Source: Firmicutes bacterium CAG:882 (GTDB taxonomy: Bacteria > Bacillota > Clostridia > Lachnospirales > Lachnospiraceae). From it: DNA of 23,576 nucleotides. How positions within the stretch are numbered: the first letter of the stretch is position 1; each line of letters starts with the position of its first letter. The notes under the pieces are model-generated. The model saw nothing but the letters and a program-made list of their open reading frames with translations. It made no database searches and was not told where the DNA came from. The stretch lies in assembly GCA_000435595.1 (NCBI GenBank), contig FR895442.1, positions 24,650 through 48,225 of the forward strand, in the 5' to 3' direction. The position numbers were made by a program, and so were the translations under genes. This document shows, piece by piece, positions 1 to 10,500 of the stretch.

Positions 1-66
1 AACTATTACGGCTGTAAAGTACCTGTTTGCGAATTTGTTAAATTTGCACAACTGTTTATCGTCAAA
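1..66 (-). mobile_element. Partial MITE-like element (copy C), cut by window edge
   Basis: Read on the minus strand, these bases match the left part of the two full elements at 17754 and 18112: the stretch GTTGTGCAAATTTAACAAA and the following GCA-CAGGTACTTTACAGCCGT are shared with few changes. The outer ~22 bases of the full element, including the terminal inverted repeat GGCAATTGCGAAAC, are missing. The match begins abruptly at about position 66, where the ABC exporter gene stops. It diverges from copy B near position 10 and may continue beyond the window. This is therefore a damaged copy or a deletion scar joining the element to the gene. Confidence 0.75.
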
Positions 67-534
67 TCCTTTTTCTATCTCATGAACGTTTCCGCTATCA
101 AGATGTGCAAACGGCTCATCAAGCAGAATAAGCTCCGCATCAGATATAAGTGCTCTGGCAAATGCTACCCTCGCTCTTTCGCCTCCGGATAGATTCCTTC
201 CGTTATCCTCAATTCTATATTCCAACCCACCCGGAATGTTTTTTACAAACTCAGCAAGCCCGGCAAGCACTATAACCTTAAGCATACACAACATTATGAA
301 ATTGAGCTGACAATCTGCTGTCAGCAGCATAAGTACCGCAATCACTGCAATAATTGCTATTATGACTGCAAAACTGTGCGCCGTCAGTTCATTTACACTG
401 TCCATCATTCCAAAAATCAATCCGTACATGCTGTTCATAAGCAGTGACACACCTGTGGTTCCGACAAGACAGCCCAAAATATATATAGCAAAATGTCTTT
501 TATATTCATATATGACTTTTGTTATGATGTTCAT
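1..534 (-). pseudogene. ABC exporter remnant, internally deleted and interrupted by a repeat
   Basis: Starting at ATG 534, with AAGGAG about 10 bases upstream, the frame is open to the window edge (178 codons) but is not a whole transporter. Residues 1-78 are the start of an exporter membrane domain with two hydrophobic segments (about 14-36 and 55-74). The sequence then jumps to the end of a nucleotide-binding domain: LAGLAEF, signature LSGGERAR (about 116-123) and Walker B LILLDEP (about 137-143). Walker A, the Q-loop and membrane segments 3-6 are absent. After EIEKG the frame enters the repeat element at 1-66. The NBD part is clearly paralogous to the chimera at 10925-12538. It lies 141 bases downstream of the regulator at 676-2517 on the same strand, so the two probably formed an operon. 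Export function is not possible in this form. Confidence 0.8.
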
Positions 535-675
535 TCCGGCATCGCTCCTTGAAAACGTATTTTTGCTGATAAATAGAGTTTTACAGCATTTATATTACTC
601 TTTATGTCGGGAAAATTTAATGACGTTTCCGGGGATTTTATTTTTCCGGATATATTATTACTGTGTGTAGGGATG

Positions 676-2517
676 TTATTTTAGATGAATTGAAAAAATC
701 ACTTCCTTAATTTTGTCATAGGACGCTTTTATTTTATGTACATATTTTTTTCCGAACAGCTCTGCACACAGATAAGCTATTCTGTAATACTTCGCAGCCT
801 TTTCCATATCACCCATTTTTTCATAGGCATCCGCCAGATTATTGATGTATGCAGGAAGGTCATCTCTGTTGCAGCTTACAGAAGATATTCTTATAGATTC
901 CAACGAATAACTTCTTTCTCTTTCGCAATCTCCAAGCCTTCCATACAGTCCTGACAGTCTCGAAATAATAAGTGTTAATGTCCTATAGTGGAACTCCGGT
1001 TTTATCCTGCTCCTTTTACAGCCTTCAAGCACATTTTCAAAGATATGTGCTGCAAGCTTGTAATCCTTGTTATTTATAAGGGCATTTCCTATCTGTACGA
1101 TAATCAATATCTCGATGCTGCTGAAATCCTTGAGCCAGATATCATCGCCCCAAGCTTCAACACAATCACTCTCCGGAATGTCCGTCACGGTCATTGACAG
1201 TATCTGCCTTAATATTTCTATTTTGTCTTTCGGTTCAATTTTATCAAGATCATTGTCAATAATATATTTCATAATCCGTACATACTGGCTGTTGACCGGA
1301 ATATCAAGACTGAGCGCTTTCTCAAGCGAATAAAGTTCTCTTTCTGCATCTTCCCAGTTCTCACACATTATCAGTCTTTCCAGATTATGCTTTTTTTCAA
1401 GCACGGAATAATCTGATGTTTCTATGCTGCTGAAATAGTATTCCTTACTAAGCGATAGCTTCGCCATGATGAGCTTATATTTGTTAGGATTGGGAAGCCT
1501 GCTTCCACTTTCTATTCTGGAAAAGGTCTGGGGTGAACATATCCCCTCACTCACATACTCCTGTGAGTACCCTTTTTTCTGCCTTTCACGCCTTATCAGC
1601 TCATTTATCAGTTCCGTTTCCTGCCATACATCCATAATACAAATATCATCATTATCACCTATTCCGGCACTCTTTTCTTCTTCAACGAACTCATTCCACG
1701 CTTCAAGCTGCAGCTGCCTGTCTATTATTTTTTCCTCATTTCCACAGGATTTATAAGCCTTTATATTTATGTCAAGGATCTTTCCAAGACACATCACATA
1801 CCCGGTTGAGAACATAAGCTCAAACGCTCTCTCCGACACCACAATACACTCATAATACCTTTTTTCCTGATAAAGCACTCCCAGATAGCCTGCTGCAAGT
1901 CTTGGATAAATTTTTACAAGCTCAAGCTCGTCTTGATACTGTCTTGTCACATAGGAAATCAGGTATTCATACAGCTCAAGCTTTTTCCTCTTATCCGGCT
2001 GAACTTCAAGCCACAGAATTATGGCATTTATCTCCTGCAGGCAGAACAATGTATTCATATTAAATTTTTCAGGAAAATCCGGTATTGTAAGCTTTATTGC
2101 CTCATAAAAAAATTTCTCACTTTTTTCGTTGTCACCATAAAGCTGTTTGACTACAATACCATTTAACATAAGGTAGAACTGTTCCTGCAGTATTTCATTG
2201 CATTCCCTGTCCACAGCAGCATCATCTTTCAGCAGGCATTCCACTTTTTTATAATCACCCCGAATCTGGGCAAGTACAATCTCCTGTTTCCATTCAAAAT
2301 AATAGTATTCCGGCTCTGTCAAAAGAGTGGTAAACTTGTCGGGCGACATGCCAAGGCGCTGCATAAATGCCGTGAGCAGCATTCTGTCTATACGTCTCTC
2401 TCCACGAAGATACCTTGACATTGCTGAGGTTGAGCACAGACCTCTGCACAAGTCCGCCTGCCGCACACAGCGGTTTTCCATACGTTCATACAACATCTCA
2501 TAAAGTGTTTTTGCCAT
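676..2517 (-). CDS. RRNPP-like transcriptional regulator with two HTH domains and TPR repeats
   Basis: This 613-residue cytoplasmic protein looks like a DNA-binding regulator. Residues 1-65 form an XRE-like helix-turn-helix (QADLCRGLCSTSAMSRYLRG). Residues 66-295 are helical and TPR-like. A second, more typical XRE HTH spans about 302-358 (KKGYSQEYVSEGICSPQTFS, then RIESG). Residues 360-613 are again TPR-like, with a clear repeat near 567-590 (INNLADAYEKMGDMEKAAKY). Peptide-binding regulators of the RRNPP class are usually about 300 residues with one HTH, so this reads as two such units joined. The start follows a GAGGGAAAAG stretch. The first HTH is closely related to the N-terminus of the chimera at 10925-12538. 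By position it probably controls the neighbouring exporter. I found no small peptide gene beside it, so a peptide ligand is inference. Confidence 0.8.
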   Translation of the reverse strand: MAKTLYEMLYERMENRCVRQADLCRGLCSTSAMSRYLRGERRIDRMLLTAFMQRLGMSPDKFTTLLTEPEYYYFEWKQEIVLAQIRGDYKKVECLLKDDAAVDRECNEILQEQFYLMLNGIVVKQLYGDNEKSEKFFYEAIKLTIPDFPEKFNMNTLFCLQEINAIILWLEVQPDKRKKLELYEYLISYVTRQYQDELELVKIYPRLAAGYLGVLYQEKRYYECIVVSERAFELMFSTGYVMCLGKILDINIKAYKSCGNEEKIIDRQLQLEAWNEFVEEEKSAGIGDNDDICIMDVWQETELINELIRRERQKKGYSQEYVSEGICSPQTFSRIESGSRLPNPNKYKLIMAKLSLSKEYYFSSIETSDYSVLEKKHNLERLIMCENWEDAERELYSLEKALSLDIPVNSQYVRIMKYIIDNDLDKIEPKDKIEILRQILSMTVTDIPESDCVEAWGDDIWLKDFSSIEILIIVQIGNALINNKDYKLAAHIFENVLEGCKRSRIKPEFHYRTLTLIISRLSGLYGRLGDCERERSYSLESIRISSVSCNRDDLPAYINNLADAYEKMGDMEKAAKYYRIAYLCAELFGKKYVHKIKASYDKIKEVIFSIHLK

Positions 2518-2553
2518 ACATCTTTTCCCTCATGTTTATTATATAAAAATAAT

Positions 2554-2583
2554 ATTATATCTTGTGTTGATATTTTACAACAA
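2554..2583 (-). promoter_or_regulatory. Candidate promoter of the double-HTH regulator
   Basis: On the minus strand a perfect TATAAT (2554-2559) stands 18 bases after a weak TTGTTG (2578-2583), 37 bases upstream of the start codon. The -35 overlaps the 12-mer ATAATTGTTGTA (2576-2587), which also occurs upstream of the paralogous gene at 12655-12666. A short dyad, GTTG-N8-CAAC, lies between the boxes. Confidence 0.4.
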
Positions 2584-2649
2584 TTATCTTTTCATTTCTT
2601 ATCCTGTCCGTAGCCCTACTGTTTTACTTGGTTTTATCAAATCACAGCC

Positions 2650-2678
2650 TTGCATTTAAAGCTCTGATATGATACAAT
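2650..2678 (+). promoter_or_regulatory. Candidate promoter of the HD-GYP gene
   Basis: TTGCAT (2650-2655), a 17-base spacer and TACAAT (2673-2678) stand about 60 bases before the start codon of the HD-GYP gene. The match to consensus is moderate. The 222-base gap between the divergent genes otherwise holds only the regulator promoter. Confidence 0.4.
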
Positions 2679-2739
2679 TACATATATTTGTTTCACAATC
2701 CGAATTGTCAGCATTGCGGCAAAAGTACAGGAGGCTGCC

Positions 2740-4434
2740 ATGGTCACAATACTCTATCTCACAACATTTATCATATCACTTTCAATGACAATATATTACC
2801 TCGCAAGGAACCCCAAGACCGATAACCTTCTTGTCTGCTTCGGAATTGTCCTGACTCTGAACGGTGGCGGGCGTTTCATGCTTGCTGTATCATCAAGCCT
2901 TGAAATGGCGCTTTTTGCGCAGAAGCTCATATATATCGGTAACTGCTATTGCCCGCTTCTCCTCGTTCATATTCTCACAAGGATGTGTAACGTAAGGGTT
3001 CCGCGTTTCCTTACATCACTTCTCTTTATTTTTGCATCAACGGTTTTCTGCCTCGCGATGACTATAGGCATTCTCCCTGTATACTACAAATCGGTGACTC
3101 TTGTGCAGTCCGGCGATTACAATTATCTTGCAAAAGTATATGGACCTACACATTTTTTAAACACGGTTCTTATGGCTGTCTACAGTGCGGTACTGCTCTT
3201 CTACTTTGTCTACTCCATCAAAAAGGGCAGCACAATATCAACTAAAATTGTCTCCGTTATGAGCCTTCTTGGAATAGCTGTCGCAGGAACCTATATTTTA
3301 CAGCGCATCGTGCACACCAACATAAGCTATCTCTCTGTAGGCTATCTCATCGTCTCCATCCTGATGGTTAATATCGCCGAGCGCATCAACATGTTCGACA
3401 TGTCAGCGAATATCGCCGCATCTGTCGACCGTCTGAAGGAATACGGCTACATCGAGTTTGACAACCGTTTCCGCTACATCAGTGCCAACGATTATGCGAA
3501 GGAGCTTTTCCCTGAAATCGTTCGGACATGGCATGTTGACAAGGCAGTCCCGAAATCGGATTCATTTCTCTACACCAATCTTATAGACTGGGCAGGTGAC
3601 GGAACGGCTAAATCGAAGAACATCCGCTTTGACGACAGATATTTTGATGTCAACGTAAGAAATATAATATACAACCGGAAGCGGAAGGTCGGTTACATAA
3701 TAGAACTCGTAGACCGGACCAGCGAAAACAACTATCTGAATGCAATAAAGAATTACAACTGGGATTTGAAAAGGGAGGTTGCCATAAAGACTGCCGACAT
3801 ATCACACATCAAGGATATGATGGTTCTCGGCATGGCGACGATGGTTGAAAGCAGGGATAACAGCACGGGCGGACATATCAAAAGAACAAGCTCAGTTATT
3901 GACATTTATTCAAAGCATCTGCTCCCATACTGTGAACAGCTTCATATCAATGCGGAATTTCTCCAGATGCTCTCAAAGGCTGCTCCCATGCACGACCTCG
4001 GAAAGATTGCCATCGCTGACAGCATCCTGCAGAAGCAGGGGCGTTACAACAACGATGAATACAATCAGATGAAGCGCCACGCAGCCGAAGGAGCTTCCAT
4101 TGTTGAAAGCATCCTGCGTGGTGTTGAAAACGACAAGTTCGTTGAGCTGGCTAAAAATGTGGCTCATTACCACCACGAAAAATGGGACGGAAGCGGCTAT
4201 CCGGACGGCTTAGCAGGAGATAACATTCCCCTTGAGGCCCGCATAATGGCTCTCGCTGATGTTTTCGATGCGCTTGTGAGCAAACGTTGCTACAAGGAAG
4301 CCTACTCCTACGACACAGCTTTTGGCATAATAGAGAGCTCGCTTGGAACCCACTTTGACCCATTTCTCGGAAAGATATTCCTTGAGTGCCGCGGCGAACT
4401 AAAGGCGCTGTATAACGAGTATGCCGAAAAGTAA
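2740..4434 (+). CDS. Membrane 7TM sensor with HD-GYP domain, predicted c-di-GMP phosphodiesterase
   Basis: A 564-residue protein. Residues 1-215 contain about seven hydrophobic segments, resembling the N-terminal 7TM sensor region of some histidine kinases. Residues ~220-340 look like a PAS-type sensor domain, then a short coiled linker. Residues ~355-560 are an HD-GYP domain: GGHIKR (H379), HDLGK (H418, D419), HHEKWDGSGYPDG (H478, H479, with GYP at 486-488) and DVFDALVSKR. The metal-ligand positions I can recognise are present. HD-GYP enzymes hydrolyse c-di-GMP to pGpG or GMP, so this should lower c-di-GMP in response to an unknown signal at the membrane. There is no GGDEF domain. The start is well set by AGGAGG five bases upstream. 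It is divergent from the regulator and convergent with the lyase gene, so it is probably monocistronic. Confidence 0.9.
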   Translation: MVTILYLTTFIISLSMTIYYLARNPKTDNLLVCFGIVLTLNGGGRFMLAVSSSLEMALFAQKLIYIGNCYCPLLLVHILTRMCNVRVPRFLTSLLFIFASTVFCLAMTIGILPVYYKSVTLVQSGDYNYLAKVYGPTHFLNTVLMAVYSAVLLFYFVYSIKKGSTISTKIVSVMSLLGIAVAGTYILQRIVHTNISYLSVGYLIVSILMVNIAERINMFDMSANIAASVDRLKEYGYIEFDNRFRYISANDYAKELFPEIVRTWHVDKAVPKSDSFLYTNLIDWAGDGTAKSKNIRFDDRYFDVNVRNIIYNRKRKVGYIIELVDRTSENNYLNAIKNYNWDLKREVAIKTADISHIKDMMVLGMATMVESRDNSTGGHIKRTSSVIDIYSKHLLPYCEQLHINAEFLQMLSKAAPMHDLGKIAIADSILQKQGRYNNDEYNQMKRHAAEGASIVESILRGVENDKFVELAKNVAHYHHEKWDGSGYPDGLAGDNIPLEARIMALADVFDALVSKRCYKEAYSYDTAFGIIESSLGTHFDPFLGKIFLECRGELKALYNEYAEK

Positions 4435-4435
4435 A

Positions 4436-4472
4436 ACATCGGCAGCAACCATCCGTGGTCAACTGCCGATGT
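4436..4472. terminator. Shared terminator hairpin between convergent genes
   Basis: A perfect 10-bp stem, ACATCGGCAG / CTGCCGATGT, has a 17-base loop that itself holds ACCA-TCCG-TGGT. It begins directly after the HD-GYP stop codon and lies before the end of the convergent lyase gene. The T-run is poor on the plus side (TAAAAC) and better on the minus side (TTTTACTTTT), so it may serve the lyase transcript more than the plus-strand one. Confidence 0.65.
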
Positions 4473-4500
4473 AAAACAAATTCTAATTCACTATCAATTA

Positions 4501-7500
4501 TTACTTATTGTTTTTTCTCTTCTTTTCATACCTCGTATAGAAGAATGTTCCTCCCGCCATCATCAATACGAATATTGCCAATATTGGGTAGATTGCCCAC
4601 GAAGCTGTCTTTGCTGCTTCAGTTGAAGCGTTGTTGATGCTTCCATTGTTGACGCCGCCGTTTCCGCCTGCCGGGCCATTAAATCCTGTGTTAGGACTTA
4701 TCGCTGCAGCGCTGCTTTCAGGCTCCTCGTTGCTTGGAGCTGTTGTTTCAGGCTCCGTTGTTCCCGGTTCTGTGGTTCCCGGCTCTGTTGTTCCCGGCTC
4801 TGTCGTTCCAGGCTCCGTTGTTCCCGGCTCTGTTGTTCCCGGCTCCGTTGTTCCAGGTTCTGTTGTTCCAGGCTCGCCCGGCTCAGGGTCCTTCGGAATA
4901 TTCTCCGACTTCTGCCATGCAATACTAAAAGGAGATGCACTCATAATATGGATTGTAAGACCGTCGTCTCCCTTTGTTATCTTCCATGCATCGGAAGCGT
5001 TGTAACTTGAGAATACCTCCATATCACCTACGTTTCTTCCGTTGCAGCCCGTAGTTACCAGATGATTAATCACAAACTCAAAACCGTCCTTTGCGGTTCC
5101 TTCCGGATAAGGAATGAAAACATCGACACCATCCGAAGGGAAATTCTCCCTGGTAGCATATACATAGTCCGTACTGCCATTGATATACAGCTTTATCTTT
5201 ACATCCATCACAAATGTGTTGTCCGATGAAACAGTGCCAAGCTTCTTGTCCTCCGATGCCTTGAGAAGCTTATCAAGCATGTAATTCTTCAGGTCTGATG
5301 CATCCTTGCAGTTAAGGATAGTCTTTAACTCCTCATTCTCAAGAGCCTCATTAAGTGCATCATTTACAGCAGCCTCATCAGCTACAACCTCCGCCTTTGC
5401 AACGTAGTCACCCTCTGCTGTCTGAGTGCCGTCTGTTGTATAACGGATATTTGCTGTAGGAAGCTCCATAGCAAGCACCTGATCCTTATTGTCCTCGCCC
5501 AGGTAGAAGCCTAAGTGAGGCGGCTGGTTGTATGCAGTGTTCTGGTTAGCCACAGCATTACGATATACAGGATCCTGCATCAATGAGTAAATCATATAAT
5601 CTGTCTCATAGCTTGTCATGTAGATATGCAGCTCAGTGTTGTCAGAGTTACCTACCATAACCTCTTCACGCCAGTCACCGAATAAATCTGCGGTTAAGCT
5701 TGGGTTATTCTTGGTTGAGTTATTAGTATGTGTTCCCTCAAATGTCTCGATTCTGTCTAAAGCATTGTTCTCCCAGTCATACTTGTAAATTGACTGTGCA
5801 GTACCTGCGCTGCTCGCACTATATCCGTCTGCAAGCTCGCTTAACAAATCGCCATCCCAATAGATAACCCAGTTGGTAGAGATATTATCCGGCTTTGTAG
5901 CCGCAATTACACTTCCCTTAATATTGAAGATTGCGCCTGTAATATTTCCTTCACTGTTAGGATTGTTTGCCCAATATTCAAAACCTTCAGCAGGCGTAAT
6001 ATTGGCAGCAACACCTCGTCCGATATCTGCAAGTGCATTCCATGTGCCGTTGATACGGCTTCCGTTTGCCGCATTGGACAAAGTTGCATTCAATGTAGAT
6101 TCCTTCTCCTCAGAAGGTGTAAATACATACAACTGTGTAGGCTTTTCAGGATTCATGGCTGTAAGATGGATGGAATCTGCATGTCCCTGGTAATCCTGAC
6201 CATCCTTACCATTCTTTACCCACAATACAGTACCGTCATGGTCGATTGCCATTGCACCGATTACCAGCTCGTCAAATCCATCGTTATCCATATCGCCGGT
6301 TGCCACATTATGGTTACCCTTGCCTGCATATTCCGTACCGTTTTCTGTATTAAAATTCCACTCAAGCTGCAGCTTTCCATCTCTTAACGTATATGCTGCA
6401 ACGGTTGTCTTATTATAATATCCACGGTTAAGTAACACTGCCGGAATTGTCTCTGTACAGTCAGCATTGTCCTTATCCTTTGGCAGGTATGCAATAGCGA
6501 TATTGAAACGTGATGCACGGTTGCCCCAGTTATCGCCATAGGCATCAAAACCTACTCCTTTTACGGTATTGATATAATCTATGGTGTCAATCTCTTCTCC
6601 TGTCGCACCATTGAATACTGTAACATATTCATTACTGTTTGCATTCACATGTCCTGTGCTGTTGACATTCTTTCCCGGAATAACACTCTTATCACCAATG
6701 TAGGAAATAATTGTGCTCTCATCATTCATGTCAAACAAGCCATCTGCATTCGGTCTGTAACTGATTGTACCGTCAGAGGTCTTAATAAAGAACTCTGCCT
6801 TTCCGTCCTCGTCCATATCGTAGAGCATGAACTGGTTCCAATGGGCGCCTGATGGAAGCTCCAGTCCCATATTGATTCTCCACAGAGGCGTACCGTCCAT
6901 CTCATAGCAGTCAAAAATAGTAGGTGCGGAAGGTCCGTCCTGCTTTCCTGAATCAAAAGCATCTGAAGGATACCACTTTACCACGATCTCATACTGTCCG
7001 TCGCCGTCCACATCTGCAACACCTGCATCATTGATGGAATAGGTTGCAAGGTTTCCATCCTTATCCGGCTGAGGATCCGGCTTCTGAAGAGGAATTGACA
7101 GATAGCTCTCAGACAATGCTTTCACATACTCTGAGGTGGTCTTTTTTCCGTTCTTTATGGTCTCCACGGCATATAAATTGCCCGGTTCTCCCTCTGTATC
7201 CAGATAATTGGTCTTGCTTGTGATAGGCTCTGAATTAATCTGCTTACCGTTTCTGAGCACGTTGAACTGTACATCTGTGCCATACTCATCAACCAAACAT
7301 CTCCAAGATACCAGGATACCATTGTCCGCAGGAACTGCCGTCACACCGCGGTCCAGATATTCCATAGCTCTCTCATAACCGTTGTAATTGTTATTGCTCT
7401 TATAGTAGCTTACTCTATAATATACATCATAGATAAAGGAATCCTTTAACTCGTCCTTCGCCGAATCACCGTGATACTCGTTTACGGTAATGACATCATA

Positions 7501-10500
7501 ATCTATAGCGTATTCGCCCTCGTTCTCTGCCAGCTTGGCACCATAAATGTAGATACCCTCTGCCTCCGAATTAAATGCGCGGATAGCTGTCCACTCACCT
7601 ACAGGTGCATCGGTGCGTACAGTTCCGTCGCTCAGAATAATGGTAGCTGTCTCCGGAAGTTCGCTTACGTCCCATGCCTCGCCATATTCAAGCTCAAGAG
7701 TTGCCGGATTGTTCACACTCGTCACATAAGGCAGCATCGTATAGTTCATTGAGAATGAAGCTTTTAAATCAAAGTAATTGGTGTACCTGCCCGGTATAAG
7801 AGGTGCCGTCCAGGTATATACTGCCTCTGTATCCTTGTCAAATGCAGGCTCTGCTGCCCACTCGCCAACCTCTACTGTGTCTGTTGAGCCATCTCCAAGT
7901 GTTACCGTTACCTCGGAAGGGAAAGTATACTCATCGTACTTTACCGCAGCAACATTCACATATGAAGGCTGGTCTACATCTACAATGTCGTTTTCATCGA
8001 ATTTACTGTAATCAACAACAATATTGTCAAAGGCCACATCTGCCTGTGAACATGCAGCCGGCTTACGCACAACCATCAGCGAAAGTCCGTTAGCTCTCTC
8101 ATCAATGGCAATATTATCTGCCGAGTAGGTCTTTGACGGGTCAGCCTTGGAAGTTACCGTGATGGCTGCCGTGTGCGCGATGTAATCAAAATCCATCTTC
8201 ACGGTAAACCACTGATTAAGCTCACCTACACCCGTTGCCACGGCATCTGCCTCCGCGATAATGCCCTCAAAGCCGTTATTCACAGCATCATCGTTGTTTG
8301 CATCTTCTGTAGTATAGTACTTGATTGCTCCCGTGCTGTCAGCATAGATGGTAAAATAGTTCTGCTTTGCCACAGGTGCCATAAACAGGAGATCTGCATG
8401 TCCGCTTGCCACTACAGCAGGGTTCCAGTCAAACTCCATGGTCGCACCCTTTACAATGCCTCCGGGTAAATCAAGTCTTGAACCTCTTCCTGCACCACTC
8501 TTGCTTACTGTACCATACAGATATGCATTTCCGTCCTCTTCTTTGAGACTGAACGTAAATCCACCTGTACCTGAGGTCTTATCTACGTCCTTGCCCCATA
8601 CATTCCAGCCTGAAATGCCGAAGGTGAAGTCGTCCTCATAATCATGCCCGGACTCCCAGTTGCCGTAATAATTCATTGTATAGGAAACCGTAAGTCCTCT
8701 GTGATTGCGATAGCCCTCAGGAGCCACAATATCAGCCGTCCAAACATAGCTGCCCTTTGTGTTCACGTCAAACTCAGGCTCACATTTCCAGGAATTCCTG
8801 TCTATGGAAACCGTGATTATCTTGTCATTCACAAGCTTTGCAGATACCTGCTCAGGGTGGGTATAAGTGCCGTCCTCCCAGGCCCGCTTGGTCACATTAT
8901 ATGTATTGAGTGTTCCCAGTGAATTGATATCCGTGTCCAGGAAATCGGACTTATAGTCCATCACATAGCTTACCTGTAAATTCAAAGGATTGGTAACCTT
9001 GTCAGGAAGCTTGACAGACGCTGTCCAGGTGATGGTACCCATCTCATTCACATCGATAGCCGGACTGCAGCTCCAGGTATCCTGATCAATCTCAAGCTCC
9101 ACTTCCGTATTATCTGACAATACTGCTTTGACGGTCTGTGGATGAGCATAGCTGCCTTCATACTCGTCCTTTGTCACAGTAACATTTTCAAGCTCTGCCA
9201 GTGATGCAATAAACTTAGGCTTCTCAATCGCTCCCGCTGCGGTATAGTGCAATGAAAAATCATCAATACCCATATTGACGGTGTAGGTCTTGCCTGAGCC
9301 ATTTCCGCCTGCCATGTTAAACATCAGCGCATCCACCTTGGTCGCTGCCATGTTCACATCAACCGTGGCGTACTCTTCACCATTGATGTTAATGATTGCT
9401 TTCTGAGTTGCAAAATCAACGGAAATCTTTACGTCCTGCACAGCTCCTGATTTTACTTTCTTGCCTGTATCGGTAATATCTCCTCCCTGTACGGAATAGT
9501 ACACGGCGGTATCCACTCCCGAATTTCTCATCTCACCTACATAAACGGATACTACATCAACGTCTCCGCTCTTTAAGGTGATTCCCGGACGTCCTGTCCT
9601 GCTGTCCGATGTAAGAGATGTGGTGTACCACTTAAAGGATACCTCCGCTGTTCCCATATCCGGCATATTATCAAAGGTCTTTGTCGCTGTTCTGGTTGCA
9701 TACTTCTGACCGTTTGCTGCCAGATAATGGTTGCTTCCATCCTCGGCAATGCTAAGCTTGCTCTCGCTTACAAGCGCACCTGTCATTCCCCAGAAATCTG
9801 TCACAGACTCAAAATCCTCGGAAATCGTGCCCTCGGAAGGCTGTGCCTCAGTCCAGCTCATGGCAAAATCATCAATACCCATATTGACGGTGTAGGTCTT
9901 GCCTGAACCCTTTCCTCCTGCCATGTTGAGCATCAGAGCGTCCACCTTGCCCGCTGCAGCATTAACGTCAACCGTGGCATACTCTTCACCGTTGATGGTG
10001 ATGACTGCCTTCTGGCTTGCGAAATCAACGGAAATCTTTACGTCCTGCACGGCTCCTGCTTTTACTTTCTTGCCGGTATCGGTAATCTCTCCTCCCTGTA
10101 CGGAATAGTACACGGCGGTGTCCGCTCCTGCGTCTCTCATCTCACCTACATACACGGATACTACATCAACGTCTCCGCTCTTTAAGGTGATTCCCGGACG
10201 TCCTGTCCTGCTGTCCGATGTAAGAGATGTGGTGTACCACTTGAAGGATACCTCTGCCGTCTCCATATCAGGTACATTTTCAAACGTCTTTGTCGCTGTT
10301 CTGGTTGCATACTTCTGACCGTTTGCTGCCAGATAATGGTTGCTTCCATCCTCGGCAATGCTAAGCTTGCTCTCATCCACAAGCGTACCTGTCATTCCCC
10401 AGAAGTCTGTCACAGCCTCAAAATCCTCTGTGATGCTGTTTTCAGCACTTACCGCACTATCGCTGTCACTGTCGGCATATGCCTTAGCTATTGAGTTGAT

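Noticed and set aside
362..670. Plus-strand 102-codon frame next to the ABC remnant
   Set aside because: It lies opposite the exporter membrane part, has no ribosome site, and its residues resemble no family.
535..675. Search for a small signalling-peptide gene between regulator and exporter
   Set aside because: Minus-strand ATGs here are followed by stops within a few codons, so no peptide gene is supported.
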